A stretch of DNA of 6,198 nucleotides from Hyphomicrobiales bacterium (GTDB lineage Bacteria; Pseudomonadota; Alphaproteobacteria; Rhizobiales; Aestuariivirgaceae), in contig JAIBJH010000161.1 of NCBI GenBank assembly GCA_020029455.1, positions 1 to 6,198 on the forward strand, written 5' to 3'. Below, piece after piece: positions 5,762 through 6,198 of the stretch (within the stretch, counting starts at the first letter, position 1; each line of letters starts with the position of its first letter). The notes beneath the pieces were generated by a model. The model saw only the letters and a list, made by a program, of their open reading frames with translations. It searched no databases and was not told the origin of the DNA. A program made the position numbers and the translations under genes.

Positions 5762-6198
5762 TTGATCAACGACATCATCATGAGTGTGGTTCAAGCAGCA
5801 AGTCCGGCTGAAGCGGGCAAGGCGCGCCACAAGCTGGCGGCGATTTCCGGTTCACCCGAAACGGCGACACTAAACTTCAGTGAGAGCCTGAGGCAGGTCG
5901 CCAAGGCCAGGAAGCCAGTTGCCGCGGAGGACGATCTTCTGTTGCAAGTCATGAAGAATGCAGAACCCATCCGCCTGCAGGAAGCAGCAAGCAGGTTGGC
6001 CGCTTTGAGTGGAGCTGAGGCAACAACCAGAGTTGCAGGGGTCTCTGCAAATACCGGTGAGCAACTTGAGGCAAGCATTCTCACGCATCTCTACGGTGAA
6101 ATGATGCCTGATGAGTCCGGCATCCATGGTGCAGGAAGCGCAGGACAGTTTTGGCAGCAGATGTTCACTGAAAAGGCTGCCGAGGCCACGGCAAAGCG
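5762..6198 (+). CDS. Rod-binding protein (FlgJ N-terminal type, also annotated CheL), 3' end outside the window
   Basis: This type of protein corresponds to the N-terminal half of enterobacterial FlgJ, which caps the growing rod in the periplasm. Alphaproteobacterial versions generally lack the muramidase half and are often labelled rod-binding protein or CheL. The 145 complete codons in the window stay open to the end. The recognisable part is LEASILTHLYGEMMPDESGIHGAGSAGQFWQQMFTEKAAEA (about residues 102-142), with the family pattern of a hydrophobic helix, an acidic turn, a glycine-rich loop, then W..M..E. TTG 5762 is chosen because AAGGAG lies six bases before it. Residues 4-30 and 58-84 resemble each other, suggesting duplication of an N-terminal helical motif. 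No muramidase sequence is visible, but the end is cut. Family is likely; the gene symbol is left open because naming varies. Confidence 0.8.
   Translation, partial: MINDIIMSVVQAASPAEAGKARHKLAAISGSPETATLNFSESLRQVAKARKPVAAEDDLLLQVMKNAEPIRLQEAASRLAALSGAEATTRVAGVSANTGEQLEASILTHLYGEMMPDESGIHGAGSAGQFWQQMFTEKAAEATAK
5771..6013 (+). repeat. Diverged internal duplication in the rod-binding protein (copies at 5771-5851 and 5933-6013)
   Basis: At protein level residues 4-30 (NDIIMSVVQAASPAEAGKAR onward, starting at its D) align without gaps to residues 58-84 (DLLLQVMKNAEPIRLQEAAS onward). Identities fall at D4/D58, V9/V63, A13/A67, P15/P69, A21/A75, L25-A26-A27/L79-A80-A81 and S29-G30/S83-G84, with several I/L, K/R and Q/K substitutions between. 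The DNA copies have diverged, so the duplication, if real, is old. Confidence 0.45.

Noticed and set aside
5780..6198. ATG 5780 as start of the rod-binding gene
   Set aside because: It has no ribosome site and would remove half of the first helical motif, while TTG 5762 has AAGGAG six bases upstream.
1..6198. A hidden novel system such as a defence island, mobile element or retron
   Set aside because: Every stretch over 100 bases is covered by flagellar or flagellar-linked genes in a known synteny; I found no terminal repeats, integrase, transposase or foreign composition.

Overview
The window is an uninterrupted stretch of a flagellar operon. All genes are on the + strand and almost no DNA is non-coding. 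Adjacent flaF and flbT place it in the Alphaproteobacteria. The order flgL-flaF-flbT-flgD-fliQ-flhA-fliR, followed by a small coiled-coil gene and a rod-binding (FlgJ N-terminal type) gene, is the order I know from rhizobia and relatives (Hyphomicrobiales), so that order is the best guess. Genus cannot be decided from the window. It looks like core chromosomal motility DNA: I see no mobile element, tRNA, CRISPR array or sign of recent transfer.

Layout: 1-957 is the end of flgL (hook-filament junction protein, 5' end cut by the window edge). 965-1321 is flaF and 1318-1839 is flbT, the pair that controls flagellin production. 1742-2137 is flgD (hook cap/scaffold, short form). 2134-2400 is fliQ. 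After an 87-base gap holding an inverted repeat come flhA (2488-4569) and fliR (4566-5327), all three being parts of the type III export gate. 5324-5725 encodes an unrecognised soluble coiled-coil protein. 5762 to the window end is a rod-binding protein, cut at its 3' end.

The genes form one production line. FliQ, FlhA and FliR build the membrane export gate. FlgD and the rod-binding protein scaffold hook and rod assembly. FlgL joins hook to filament. FlaF and FlbT match flagellin synthesis to assembly. Four junctions are four-base start/stop overlaps (flaF/flbT, flgD/fliQ, flhA/fliR, fliR/coiled-coil gene), which points to translational coupling. Four genes use non-ATG starts (GTG for flaF; TTG for flhA, fliR and the rod-binding gene).

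I found no clearly new system. The points most worth a second look are: (1) the flbT reading frame running 98 bases into flgD, which may be a real extension or a frameshift; (2) a duplicated helical motif in the rod-binding protein; (3) the coiled-coil gene after fliR; (4) the inverted repeat between fliQ and flhA.
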